Assembly (NCBI RefSeq): GCF_019704555.1
Contig: NZ_AP024745.1
Span: 2,538,001 to 2,602,000 of the forward strand
Source of the DNA: Actinoplanes sp. L3-i22
GTDB lineage: Bacteria > Actinomycetota > Actinomycetes > Mycobacteriales > Micromonosporaceae
Reading direction: 5' to 3'
DNA: 64,000 nt
Below the pieces are notes generated by a model, which saw nothing but the letters and a program-made list of their open reading frames with translations, was not told the origin of the DNA and did not search any database. The stretch's first letter is position 1, and each line of letters begins with the position of its first letter. Shown piece after piece: positions 15,454-24,071 of the stretch. The translations under genes were made by a program, and so were the position numbers.

Positions 15454-18400
15454 GTGCGTCTCAACGTCAGCCTGTTGTCCGACCCCGCGACGACGGCGGA
15501 TTCCCTTGTCGTGGAGGCCGAACCGGGTACGTCGGTGGGCGCCCTCACGACCGGCCTGGCCGCCGCCGTCGGCGCCGGTCCGGGCACCCTCTATCGAGGC
15601 GCCACCCCACTCGACCCGGCGTTGTCGCTCGCCGAGGCCGGCGTCGGTGACGGCGCCGAGCTGGGGCTGGAGCGGCCGGGCGGGCGGCCGGTGGACCGGG
15701 CCGGTGCGGTCGAGCTGCGGCTGGTCGGCGGCCCGGGCGCGGGGAGCATCGTGCTGCTGCCGCCGGGCGACTACGAGCTGGGCGGCGCCCCGGCGTGCCG
15801 GGTGTGGCTGGCCGGGGACGTCCCGCCGGTCGCCGCCCGGGTGCGGGTCGGCGCCGACCGGATGGTCGAGGTCACCGCGGTGTCCGCCGTGGAGGTCGAC
15901 GGCGAGCCGCTGACCGGCGTCGCGCCGTGGCCGGCCGGGCGGCAGCTCAAGATCGGCGAGAACCTGGTCGAGCTGGCCGTCGGCGTGCCCGCGCGGGCGC
16001 CGCTGAGCCGCGCGGCGGATGGTTTCAGCTGGGAGTTCAACCGGCCGCCGCGGTTCTTCCCGCAGGTCCCGGGTGGGCAGTTCCGGTTGCCGCCGGAGCC
16101 GGGCAAGCCGGAGAAGAGCGTCATCCCGCTGGCCACGATCCTGCTCACCCCGGCGATCGGCGCGCTGGTCGGCATCCTGGCCACCGGCAGCTGGCGGTTC
16201 ATCTTCCTGGCGCTGGCGTCGCCGGCCGCGGCGCTGCTCACCCAGTTCGGCAGCAAGCGTCGCAGCCGCCGCGGCTACGACGAGCGCGTCGGCGATTACC
16301 AGGAGAAGCTTTCCCGGGTACGGGCGGACATCGACGCTTCCACGCTGGAGGAGCAGAAGGCGCGACGGTACGCGTATCCGGATCCCGCTCTGATCGGGCA
16401 GATCGCCGCGCTGCCCGGGGACCGGCTGTGGGAGCGCCGCTCGCGGGACGACGACTTCCTCGCGCTGCGGGTCGGTACGAGCACGGTCCCCTCGGCGGTC
16501 CGGGTCGAGGATCCGGCCCGCGACGAGCACCGCCGCACGGTGGTGCCGGAGCTGAGCGAGGTCCCGGTTCCGGTCGACGTGCGGGCGGCCGGTGTGGTCG
16601 GGGTGTCCGGTGGGCCGGGCCGGCTGGCGCCGTGGCTGGTGGCCCAGGCCGCGGTTCTGCACAGCCCGGACGACCTGCGGATCTGTGTGCTGACCGACCG
16701 GGCCGGCGAGGACCGCTGGGGCTGGGTGCGGTGGCTGCCGCACGTGCGGACGGCGGGCGAGGACGCGTACGCCTGGATCGGCACCGACGCGGAGTCGGTG
16801 TCGCGCCGGGTGGCCGAGGTGAATCGCCTGATCGCGGCGCGGGCCGCGGCGAACGACGGCAAGCGGGCCGAGGGCGATCCGGACGTGCTGGTGGTGCTGG
16901 ACGGCGCCCGCCGGATCCGGTCGCTGCCGGGCACGATCGCGCTGCTTCGGGAGGGCCCGGCGGTCGGCGTGTACGCGCTGTGCATCGAGGCGGAGGAGCG
17001 GCTGCTGCCGGAGGAGTGCCGCACGGTCGTCTTCGCGGGCGCGGGCGGGATCTCCGTACGTACGGCGAAAGGGGTTTTGATCGGAATTCAGGCTGATGAA
17101 CCACAGGCGGCCTGGTTCGATCGGACGGCTCGGGGGCTGGCTCCGCTGAACGCCGCCGGCGATGGGGACGAGGCGGTGCTGCCGCAGTCGGCCCGGTTGC
17201 TGGACGTGCTCGGGTTGGAGCCGCCGACGCCGGAGAAGGTGGCCGGTGGGTGGGCGGTCCGGCCGCGGAGCACGACCGCGGTGCTCGGGATCGGTCTGGA
17301 CGGCCCGTTCGCCGTCGATCTGGTCCGCGACGGTCCGCACGCGCTGATCGCGGGGACCACCGGCGCGGGCAAGTCGGAGCTGCTGCAGACCCTGGTGGCG
17401 ACGCTCGCCGTGGCGAACCGGCCGGACGAGATGACGTTCGTGCTGGTCGACTACAAGGGTGGCAGCGCGTTCGCGGAGTGCGAGCAGCTGCCGCACACCG
17501 TCGGCATGGTCACCGACCTGGACACCCATCTGGTCGGGCGGGCGCTGACCTCGCTCGGCGCCGAGCTGAAGCGGCGCGAGCACGAGCTGGCCCGGGCCGG
17601 CGCCTCGGACATCATCCGGTACCAGGAGATGCGGGCCCGGGACGCGGCGATGGCCCCGATGCCCCGGCTGGTGCTGGTGATCGACGAGTTCGCGTCGATG
17701 GTCCGGGAGCTGCCGGATTTCGTCACCGGCCTGGTCAACATCGCGCAGCGGGGCCGGTCGCTCGGCATTCACCTGGTGCTGGCGACGCAGCGGCCGTCCG
17801 GGGCGGTCAGCTCGGACATCCGGGCCAACACCAACCTGCGGATCGCGTTGCGCACCACCGACCAGGGCGAGAGCCGGGACATCATCGACGCTCCGGACGC
17901 CGGGGAGCTGTCGCCGCGGACGCCGGGGCGGGCGTACGCCCGGCTCGGGTTCGCCGCGCTGCTGCCGTTCCAGGCCGGCCGGATCGGCGGGAAGCGGCCG
18001 GTGCTCGGCGAGCGCGCCGATCAGATCGAGATCGAGGTGACCGAGGTCGGCTGGGCGGCGCTCGGCCGCCCGGTCGCGGTGCGCCGCAAACCGGCCGGGC
18101 CGGGCGGGCCGCTCGGCACCGACCTGCGCGAGCTGGTCACCGCCGTGGTCGCGGCGACCGAACGGATGGGCATCGGCCGGCAGCCGAGCCCGTGGCTGCC
18201 GGCGCTGACCGACCTGATCGGCTGGACCGAGTTGCCCGAGCCGCCGCCGGTCCGGACCGCCGGTGACCTGGGGCCGGTGTACTACGGCACGGTGGACCTG
18301 CCGGCCGAGCAGGCCCGCGAGCCGCTGGCGTTCGACGTCGACCGGACCGGTCACCTGTTCGTGGTCGGATCCAGCCGCAGCGGCCGGTCGCAGGCCCTGC

Positions 18401-19797
18401 GGACGCTGGCGGCGGCGCTCACCGCCCGGCATTCCAGCGAAGACCTGCATCTGTACGCGATCGACTGCGGCAACGGCGCGATGCTGCCCCTGGCCGGGCT
18501 GCCGCACACCGGCGCGGTCGTCGACCGGTTGCAGACCGAGCGCCTCGACCGGATGCTGACCTGGTTCGGCGCGGAGCTGACCCGGCGGCAGACGCTCTTC
18601 GGCGAGCAGGGCGTGGCCGACCTGACCGAGCAGCGCCGCAGTGCGCCGGCGGGCGGGCGGCTGCCGCACCTGGTGCTGCTGGTGGACCGGTTCGAGGTGT
18701 TCGAGCGGGACTTCGCCACCTTCGACAACGGCAGCTACCTGGACCGGATGTTGCGGCTGCTGCGGGACGGCGCCGGGGTCGGCATCCACGTGGTGCCGGC
18801 CGGGGATCGGGTGCTCGGGGCGGGCCGGTTCGCCGGGGCCACCGAGGAGAAGCTGATTCTCAAGCTCAACGACCGGACCGACTACTCGCTGATCGGGCTG
18901 AACCAGAAGGACGTGCCGCCGGACCAGCTGCCGGGGCGGGTGCTGCGGCTGGCCGACAAGGCGGAGGCGCAGATCGCGGTGCTCGGGCCGGACGTGTCCG
19001 GGCAGGGGCAGGCGGCCGAGCTGACCCGGCTGGCCGCGCGGCTCACCGAGCGCGATCTGGCGGTGCCGGCCGAGCGGCGGCCGCGCCGGTTCGCCTCGCT
19101 GCCGGACCTGATCACGTACGAGCAGGTGCGCGCGCTGGTCCCGGGCGGGGCCCGGGAGCTGACCGCGTTCGTCGGGGTGGGCGGCGACGAGGTGCAGCCG
19201 CTCGGGCCGGACTTCGGGGACGTCCCGACGTTCGCCATCGGTGGCCCGCCCCGCTCCGGCCGCAGCACCGCACTGCTCGCCGTGGCCCGCTCGTTGCTGG
19301 AGCGTGGCTCCGGCCTGATCGTGGTGGCGCCGCGCCGGTCCCCGCTGCGGGATCTGGAGGGGCAGCCCGGCGTGACCGCGGTGGTGCGCGACGCCGGTAT
19401 CGCCGCGGCCGACTTCCGCAAGCTGCTGCAGAGCATGCCGCAGGAGACCGGGGCGGTGGTGATCGACGACGCCGAGCTGGTGACCCAGTCGGCGATCGAC
19501 GGCGACCTGAACACGCTGGCCAAGGGCGCGGCCGGGAACGGCTGGGGGCTGGCCGTGGCCGGCAACGCGGAGGCGCTCAGCCTCGGTCTGGGCGGCTGGC
19601 TCACCCAGGTCAAGCGCAACCGGACCGGGCTGCTGATCGCGCCGCAGTCGGTCACCGACGGCGAGCTGATCGGGGTGCGGATCCCGCGCGGCATCGTCGG
19701 CCAGAGCGGCACGCCGGGCCGGGCCTACCTGCACCTGGGCACCGGCACGCTGATCGCGGTGCAGGTCCCTTCGTCGTCGATCCGGCCGGCGGAATGA
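15454..19797 (+). CDS. EssC/EccC-like T7SS ATPase with ubiquitin-like and FHA-like N-terminus
   Basis: A 1,447-residue FtsK/SpoIIIE-family ATPase. Residues 1-70 look ubiquitin-like (LVVEAEPGTSVGALTTGL; TLYRGATPLD) and about 85-190 FHA-like (VELRLVGGPGAGSIVLLPPG). Two membrane helices follow (about 225-270), then three ATPase modules. The first has an intact Walker A GTTGAGKS at 634-641 and Walker B RLVLVIDEFA. The second (GSSRSGRS, from 972) and third (GGPPRSGRS, from 1263) have Arg in place of the catalytic Lys, so probably only the first hydrolyses ATP. This layout is closer to Firmicutes EssC than to mycobacterial EccC. GTG 15454 has GGAAGG six bases upstream. It is the motor of the first island and differs from the second EccC at 44.1-48.1 kb. 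Confidence 0.88.
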   Translation: MRLNVSLLSDPATTADSLVVEAEPGTSVGALTTGLAAAVGAGPGTLYRGATPLDPALSLAEAGVGDGAELGLERPGGRPVDRAGAVELRLVGGPGAGSIVLLPPGDYELGGAPACRVWLAGDVPPVAARVRVGADRMVEVTAVSAVEVDGEPLTGVAPWPAGRQLKIGENLVELAVGVPARAPLSRAADGFSWEFNRPPRFFPQVPGGQFRLPPEPGKPEKSVIPLATILLTPAIGALVGILATGSWRFIFLALASPAAALLTQFGSKRRSRRGYDERVGDYQEKLSRVRADIDASTLEEQKARRYAYPDPALIGQIAALPGDRLWERRSRDDDFLALRVGTSTVPSAVRVEDPARDEHRRTVVPELSEVPVPVDVRAAGVVGVSGGPGRLAPWLVAQAAVLHSPDDLRICVLTDRAGEDRWGWVRWLPHVRTAGEDAYAWIGTDAESVSRRVAEVNRLIAARAAANDGKRAEGDPDVLVVLDGARRIRSLPGTIALLREGPAVGVYALCIEAEERLLPEECRTVVFAGAGGISVRTAKGVLIGIQADEPQAAWFDRTARGLAPLNAAGDGDEAVLPQSARLLDVLGLEPPTPEKVAGGWAVRPRSTTAVLGIGLDGPFAVDLVRDGPHALIAGTTGAGKSELLQTLVATLAVANRPDEMTFVLVDYKGGSAFAECEQLPHTVGMVTDLDTHLVGRALTSLGAELKRREHELARAGASDIIRYQEMRARDAAMAPMPRLVLVIDEFASMVRELPDFVTGLVNIAQRGRSLGIHLVLATQRPSGAVSSDIRANTNLRIALRTTDQGESRDIIDAPDAGELSPRTPGRAYARLGFAALLPFQAGRIGGKRPVLGERADQIEIEVTEVGWAALGRPVAVRRKPAGPGGPLGTDLRELVTAVVAATERMGIGRQPSPWLPALTDLIGWTELPEPPPVRTAGDLGPVYYGTVDLPAEQAREPLAFDVDRTGHLFVVGSSRSGRSQALRTLAAALTARHSSEDLHLYAIDCGNGAMLPLAGLPHTGAVVDRLQTERLDRMLTWFGAELTRRQTLFGEQGVADLTEQRRSAPAGGRLPHLVLLVDRFEVFERDFATFDNGSYLDRMLRLLRDGAGVGIHVVPAGDRVLGAGRFAGATEEKLILKLNDRTDYSLIGLNQKDVPPDQLPGRVLRLADKAEAQIAVLGPDVSGQGQAAELTRLAARLTERDLAVPAERRPRRFASLPDLITYEQVRALVPGGARELTAFVGVGGDEVQPLGPDFGDVPTFAIGGPPRSGRSTALLAVARSLLERGSGLIVVAPRRSPLRDLEGQPGVTAVVRDAGIAAADFRKLLQSMPQETGAVVIDDAELVTQSAIDGDLNTLAKGAAGNGWGLAVAGNAEALSLGLGGWLTQVKRNRTGLLIAPQSVTDGELIGVRIPRGIVGQSGTPGRAYLHLGTGTLIAVQVPSSSIRPAE

Positions 19798-19799
19798 CG

Positions 19800-19835
19800 C
19801 AGGTGGGCGGTCCCGATCAGGGGACCGCCCACCTG
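19800..19835. terminator. Bidirectional terminator between convergent genes
   Basis: CAGGTGGGCGGTCCC (19800-19814) is perfectly complementary to GGGACCGCCCACCTG (19821-19835), giving a 15-bp stem with a six-base loop. It lies between the stops of the EssC-like ATPase gene (19797) and the facing minus-strand gene (19843). Confidence 0.8.
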
Positions 19836-19842
19836 CTGTCGG

Positions 19843-20445
19843 TCAGACGAAGCGGAACGTGCCGGTGATCGCGTCGAACAGGTCGAACATCGCCTCGGCG
19901 AGCGGCAGGTTCGGGCTCACCCCGGTCACCACCAGGAACATCCCCGGCTCGCCGGGCAGCGGGATGATCGTGTGCATGGCCAGCATCACCGCCGACTCGG
20001 TGTCGGTGAGCGCGACCACCTCGGTGCCGGTGATCCGGGCGACGACCCCGATCCCGGGCAGCTCGGCCGAGCCGACCGTGCGGTCGCCGTACCCCTCCGG
20101 CCCGGCCGGGCGGCTCAGCTGCGCGGCGATGTCGGTCAGCGACAGCTCGGCGCCGTCCGGCACGGCCGCCCCGAACACCGACACGAACGCCATCAGCAGG
20201 CCCTCGGTCTCGTCCCGGGCGATCAGCCCGGCCGCCGACATGGCGCCCTGCTTGCGGGCCGACCGGACCAGCTTGCGGACCTGCCGGAACAGGTCGTCGA
20301 CCGCGGCCCGGGCGGCCGGCGTCGGCGCCTGGGACCGGAGCGCCGCCTGCTCCCGGGTGAAGTCGCGGTTGCCGAGGTCGTAGTCGATCCAGCTGTCCGG
20401 GATCTGGAGGGTGAACCGGCCTGGCGCGCGCACCGGGGCGGTCAC
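19843..20445 (-). CDS. Conserved-looking T7SS-associated protein of unknown function
   Basis: A 200-residue soluble protein, not recognised. It opens with a beta-strand segment (GRFTLQIPDSWIDYDLGNRD), continues with two helices rich in basic residues (DDLFRQVRKLVRSARKQGAM) and ends in an alpha/beta domain (VALTDTESAVMLAMHTIIPL; GMFLVVTGVSPNLPLAEAMF). The GTG start at 20445 overlaps the stop of the preceding WXG-like gene in a GTGA junction, so the two are translationally coupled. This pairing suggests a dedicated chaperone or escort for the WXG-like protein, comparable in position only to EspG. No sequence evidence proves that role. Confidence 0.7.
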   Translation of the reverse strand: MTAPVRAPGRFTLQIPDSWIDYDLGNRDFTREQAALRSQAPTPAARAAVDDLFRQVRKLVRSARKQGAMSAAGLIARDETEGLLMAFVSVFGAAVPDGAELSLTDIAAQLSRPAGPEGYGDRTVGSAELPGIGVVARITGTEVVALTDTESAVMLAMHTIIPLPGEPGMFLVVTGVSPNLPLAEAMFDLFDAITGTFRFV

Positions 20446-20723
20446 GATCCGCTGCCCAGGCTGTTGCCGGAGTCCTGGTCGACCTTGTCGAAGCCTTCGA
20501 TGATCTTCTGCATCGCCTCGCCGATCTTCTCGCACTCGCGGTGCAGCTGCTTCCGGCCGTCGCCCCAGCGCTTCTCGAAGTGCTCGGCGGCGTCGCGGAC
20601 CGGCCGTCCGACGACGGCGCCCAGATCGCCGGGGCCCCGGGTCACGTCGATGTGGTCCAGCACCCGCTGCAGGGACGCGCGGGCCTCTTCCAGCTCGTCG
20701 CGCGGGATCTTGATATCCGCCAT
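20442..20723 (-). CDS. WXG100-like secretion target
   Basis: A 93-residue, helical protein. Helix 1 (about 8-25, DELEEARASLQRVLDHI) is followed by a Gly-rich turn, then EHFEKRWGDGRKQLHRECEK, where RWGDG provides the W-x-G-like turn of this family. The tail is flexible, DSGNSLGSGS. ATG 20723 begins MADIKIPRDE; only a weak ribosome site precedes it. It overlaps the next gene by four bases. It is divergent from the lipoprotein gene, with 125 bases between the starts. Confidence 0.75.
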   Translation of the reverse strand: MADIKIPRDELEEARASLQRVLDHIDVTRGPGDLGAVVGRPVRDAAEHFEKRWGDGRKQLHRECEKIGEAMQKIIEGFDKVDQDSGNSLGSGS

Positions 20724-20848
20724 GGGCGCTTCACGCGCCGGCCGCCGATCCGGTTCACCGATGGTGAGCCGGACCACACCGGGCGAACCGATCGGCCGGC
20801 TCGGCCGTGATGGCGCCGCTCGTTCCGATCGATCCCGGAGGTGTCACC

Positions 20849-21775
20849 GTGGCCCGGTTCCCGGCCCGCGTATTCGTCCTGCCCGTGGCGGCCGTGCTGC
20901 TCGCCACCGCCGCGTGCGGCGATCCGGGCGCCGCGCCCGCGGCCGCCGCGGAGATCCAGCTGGTGGACGGGGCGGCCAAGGTCGCCGGGCTCACCGGCGA
21001 CGGCCGCGGCGCCGGCTCCGCCGCGCCGAGCTCCGCGCCGGCGGTGAGCGCGGAGACACCCAACTGGGTTCAGCTGTCCACCAACCAGGCGCCGATCGGC
21101 ACGACCGTCACCGAGGTACGCGGCTTCACCCTGTACCGCTTCGACAAGGACAAGGCCGACCCGTCCACGGCGACCTGCGTCGACGACTGCGCGGTCACGT
21201 GGCCGCCGGTGCTGATCAAGCCGGGTGGCCGGGTCTTCGTGGACGGCATCAAAGAGGCGAGGATCGGTGCGGTGCGCCGCCCGGACGGCACGGTCCAGGT
21301 CACCCTGGCCGGCTGGCCGGTGTACCAGTTCGCCGGGGACAAGGTGCCGGGCGAGCTGAACGGTCAGGGCGTCGGCGGCACCTGGTTCGCGGTCAAGCCG
21401 AACGGCGGCAAGATCGACGACCTCGTCGTCGCTGCCACCGGCAAGGCCGCCGACCCGGACAAGACCACCCTGCTCGCGGCCAAGCAGACCGGCAGCGGTG
21501 CGATCGTCACCGATCAGGACGGCGCGACGCTGTACCGCAACGACAAGGACTGCACCGGCGACTGTGCCGCGCAGTGGCGGCCGGTGGTCGCCGACGCCGG
21601 CAGCAAACTGCGGGTCGACGGCATCGACACGGATCGGGTCGGCACGAAGAAGCGCGACGACGGCACGGTTCAGCTGGCCCTGGACGGCTCGCCGCTCTAC
21701 CGCAACGCGGCGGACAAGAGCACCGGCACGGTCATCGCCAGCGCCGCCGAGCGTGGCTGGAACCCGGCCCGATGA
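20849..21775 (+). CDS. Lipoprotein with two copies of the secreted-repeat (Lipoprotein_15) domain
   Basis: A 308-residue exported protein. The signal peptide VFVLPVAAVLLATAACG gives a lipobox Cys near residue 23. Two halves carry the conserved repeat of the actinobacterial secreted-repeat lipoproteins: TLYRFDKDKADPSTATCVDD..CAVTWPPV (about 100-130) and ATLYRNDKDCTGDC..AAQWRPVV (about 225-250), each followed by a DGTVQ(V/L)xLxGxPxYxx strand. Each repeat has a Cys pair, probably a disulfide. Function is unknown, though some relatives lie with redox or cell-wall genes. GTG 20849 is seven bases after GGAGG. Its stop overlaps the next start (ATGA), so the pair is co-translated. Confidence 0.85.
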   Translation: MARFPARVFVLPVAAVLLATAACGDPGAAPAAAAEIQLVDGAAKVAGLTGDGRGAGSAAPSSAPAVSAETPNWVQLSTNQAPIGTTVTEVRGFTLYRFDKDKADPSTATCVDDCAVTWPPVLIKPGGRVFVDGIKEARIGAVRRPDGTVQVTLAGWPVYQFAGDKVPGELNGQGVGGTWFAVKPNGGKIDDLVVAATGKAADPDKTTLLAAKQTGSGAIVTDQDGATLYRNDKDCTGDCAAQWRPVVADAGSKLRVDGIDTDRVGTKKRDDGTVQLALDGSPLYRNAADKSTGTVIASAAERGWNPAR

Positions 21776-23025
21776 TCCGCCGGATTCTGCTGCTGCTCGC
21801 CGCGGTGGCGTTCGCGGTCACCGTCGCGCCCGTCGCCGCGGCCGCCGACGACGTGGTCAAGGTGGCCGTCGTCCGCAGTACCGGGCAGAACGGCGGCGAG
21901 CCGGACTCGCTGGCGCAGGTCGCCCGGCGGACCCTCGGCGACCCGGGCCGGGCCGGCGAGATCTTCGCGCTGAACCGGGGGCGCGCCCAGGCCGACGGGG
22001 GCGCGCTGACCGACCCGGCCACGCTGCGTCCCGGGTGGATCCTGCGGCTGCCGGACGACGCGACCGGGCCGGACGTGCGGCTCGGCCGCATCGGCGTCGC
22101 GGCGAAGCCGTTCCTCACGTGGAAGGTCGTGCTGGCACTGATCGGCGCGGTGGTGCTCGCGGCGCTCACGCTGCTCGTGGTGTTCCGCCGCCGGATCGTG
22201 CGGTGGGTCCGGGCCCGGATCCGGGACGCCGGCGAGAAGTCCCGGCTGCGTCGTCGCATCCGCGAGCGTGCCGAGCTGCGGGCGACGCTCGCGGCCGCGT
22301 TCGCCGACGACCGCCGGGCTGCCGACCTGGCCCAGCGGTCGGTGGTCGAACTGGACGGGCAGGGCGTGGAGGCGTACGCGATCAAAATCGGTAAGCGCGA
22401 GGTGACCGCCTGGGTGACCGCCGCCGGGCCGCCCCTCGCGCCGTGGCGCGGCACCGGTGAGACCGTGTGGACCCGCCCGGTCGACGGGCCGTTCGCGCCG
22501 GCCGGTCCGACCCCGATCGTGCCGTGCCCGGCCCCGGTCGGTGGCGATGACGACGGGGTCCTGTTCGCCGATCTGACCTGGCTGGACGGGGTGCTCGCGA
22601 TCGGCGGCGATCCCCGGGTGGCCGCCGACGCCCTGGTCCACCTGCTCGCCGGCCTGGCCCGGTCCCGCCCCGACCTGCGGGTTCTCGGCGTCGTCGACGG
22701 CCCGGCGATGCCGTCGCAGGCGCTGCGGCCGCGGTCGGTGGCGGAGCTGCCGCCGCGCCCGGGCGGACCGGCGGCTCCGGACGGAACGGTCCTGCTCGCG
22801 GCCCGGCGGCGGGGGCTGGCCGGCCTGGTCGTGATGAGTGTGGCGCCGGTGGGCGACGATGCCGCCCGGCTGTTCGCGTTCTGCGGGCCGGGCGGCGATC
22901 ACGTGGCGATCGTGGTCGGCGATCTGCCGGGGGCGCACTGGCAGTGGACCGCCGACCCGGACGGCACGCTGCACGTGCCGATCCTCGGTGTCACGGTGAC
23001 CGTGCCGTCGGTGCGGCGGATCTGA
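21772..23025 (+). CDS. Membrane protein with extracytoplasmic LysM-like domain
   Basis: A 417-residue protein. A cleavable signal or first helix (IRRILLLLAAVAFAVTVAPV, cut near AAAA) is followed by a LysM-like segment, about 40-95 (SLAQVARRTLGDPGRAGEIF then LRPGWILRLPDDA). The strand-helix-helix-strand order and the PGWxLRLP ending are typical. A transmembrane helix (about 118-142) leads to a cytosolic domain of about 270 residues beginning with basic coiled-coil sequence and continuing as an unassigned alpha/beta fold. It overlaps the lipoprotein gene by four bases, so the two probably act together at the cell envelope beside the secretion island. The facing gene ends nine bases away. Confidence 0.75.
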   Translation: MIRRILLLLAAVAFAVTVAPVAAAADDVVKVAVVRSTGQNGGEPDSLAQVARRTLGDPGRAGEIFALNRGRAQADGGALTDPATLRPGWILRLPDDATGPDVRLGRIGVAAKPFLTWKVVLALIGAVVLAALTLLVVFRRRIVRWVRARIRDAGEKSRLRRRIRERAELRATLAAAFADDRRAADLAQRSVVELDGQGVEAYAIKIGKREVTAWVTAAGPPLAPWRGTGETVWTRPVDGPFAPAGPTPIVPCPAPVGGDDDGVLFADLTWLDGVLAIGGDPRVAADALVHLLAGLARSRPDLRVLGVVDGPAMPSQALRPRSVAELPPRPGGPAAPDGTVLLAARRRGLAGLVVMSVAPVGDDAARLFAFCGPGGDHVAIVVGDLPGAHWQWTADPDGTLHVPILGVTVTVPSVRRI

Positions 23026-23034
23026 GATCCCGGG

Positions 23035-24057
23035 TCAGGCCGCCGGATTCGTCAGGGCGGCCATGGCCCGGTGCTCGGCGACGGCGTCCACCGGTGGCAT
23101 CGCACAGCCGCGGTCGCGGATGTGGGCGAGGAGTTCCGGGTCCGGGCTCAGCGCGTACGTCCGCAGGTAGTAGGCGACCGCGTCGGTCCAGATGAACCGG
23201 CCGTCGGTCCGGAAACCGGCCGGCACCACGGCGCCCGCCTCGGTGTCGTAGACGTCCTGTTCGCGCAGGGTGGTGGCGAGCAGGAGGTGCCCCTGTTCCA
23301 GATAGCCGAGCACGTCGGCGGCCTCGTCCCCGGCCAGCAGCGGATGGTCGGCGCGGAACTGCCCGCCGATCACCGGGGCCCAGGAGTCGAACACCCGGGC
23401 CACCGTGACCGGCCCGGCCTCGGCGGACGCCCAGAGCAGGGCCGCGCGCCCGCGGGCCATCCGCTGGTACGGCGGCAGCTCGACCCCCGGTCCGTACGCC
23501 TCCACCGGCGCGTCGCCGAGCGCATCCTGCAGCCGGGCGGTGGCGTCGGGCAGCGTCGCGGCATCACCCGCGGTCTCCAGCAGATAGACCCGGACCGGAA
23601 GGCCGTCCGGGTCGCCGGGCCGCGGCGAGCGCCAGGCCCGCCACAGCGCCACCGGCCCGGCGACCTGGTCGAGGGCGGCCACCGCGGCCGCGTCGTCCCC
23701 AGGTGTCTCCGGACCGGTCAGGTCCAGCAGCAACGGCGTCGGCCCGGCGGGGAACGGCTCGGGCCGGGCCGGCCGGAACTCGAACGGCGGACACTCGTGC
23801 CCGATGGCCGGCGCCGCCCCGGCCGGCATCACGGTTCCGGGCAGGACCCGGGCGAGCAGCTCGGCATCGTCGGCGGCGATCGGCACGCCGGCGCCGAGCA
23901 CCGCCTCCAGCACCAGCCGCGCGGACTCCGGGACCAAGCCCCGCGCCAACCGGTCGCGCGCGTCGCGGACCACCTCGTCCGGGGCCCAGCCGGCCACCCG
24001 CAGCAGCAGGCGGTGCATCAGCACGACCACGCGGTCGTCGGCGTCCTGGGTGGTCAT
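23035..24057 (-). CDS. Unknown protein coupled to the giant effector; candidate immunity or chaperone
   Basis: A 340-residue soluble protein, family not recognised. The N-terminal 60 residues are helical (VVVLMHRLLLRVAGWAPDEV; RDARDRLARGLVPESARLVL). A Pro-rich linker (about 85-110) follows, then alpha/beta sequence with PVRVYLLETAGDAATLPDAT and GRAALLWASAEAGPVTVARV, and a C-terminal unit with DGRFIWTDAVAYYLRTYALS and ELLAHIRDRG. No signal peptide or membrane segment is present, so it should stay in the cytosol. AAGGAG precedes ATG 24057 by five bases, and that start is only 14 bases after the stop of the giant gene. Position right after a putative toxin is where immunity genes normally lie; that role is inference. 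Confidence 0.7.
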   Translation of the reverse strand: MTTQDADDRVVVLMHRLLLRVAGWAPDEVVRDARDRLARGLVPESARLVLEAVLGAGVPIAADDAELLARVLPGTVMPAGAAPAIGHECPPFEFRPARPEPFPAGPTPLLLDLTGPETPGDDAAAVAALDQVAGPVALWRAWRSPRPGDPDGLPVRVYLLETAGDAATLPDATARLQDALGDAPVEAYGPGVELPPYQRMARGRAALLWASAEAGPVTVARVFDSWAPVIGGQFRADHPLLAGDEAADVLGYLEQGHLLLATTLREQDVYDTEAGAVVPAGFRTDGRFIWTDAVAYYLRTYALSPDPELLAHIRDRGCAMPPVDAVAEHRAMAALTNPAA

Positions 24058-24071
24058 CTCTGCTCCTTGGA

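Noticed and set aside
15313..19734. A 1,473-codon open frame on the minus strand opposite the EssC-like gene
   Set aside because: Composition is typical of antisense GC-rich reading and there is no domain or start site. The plus frame is clearly coding.
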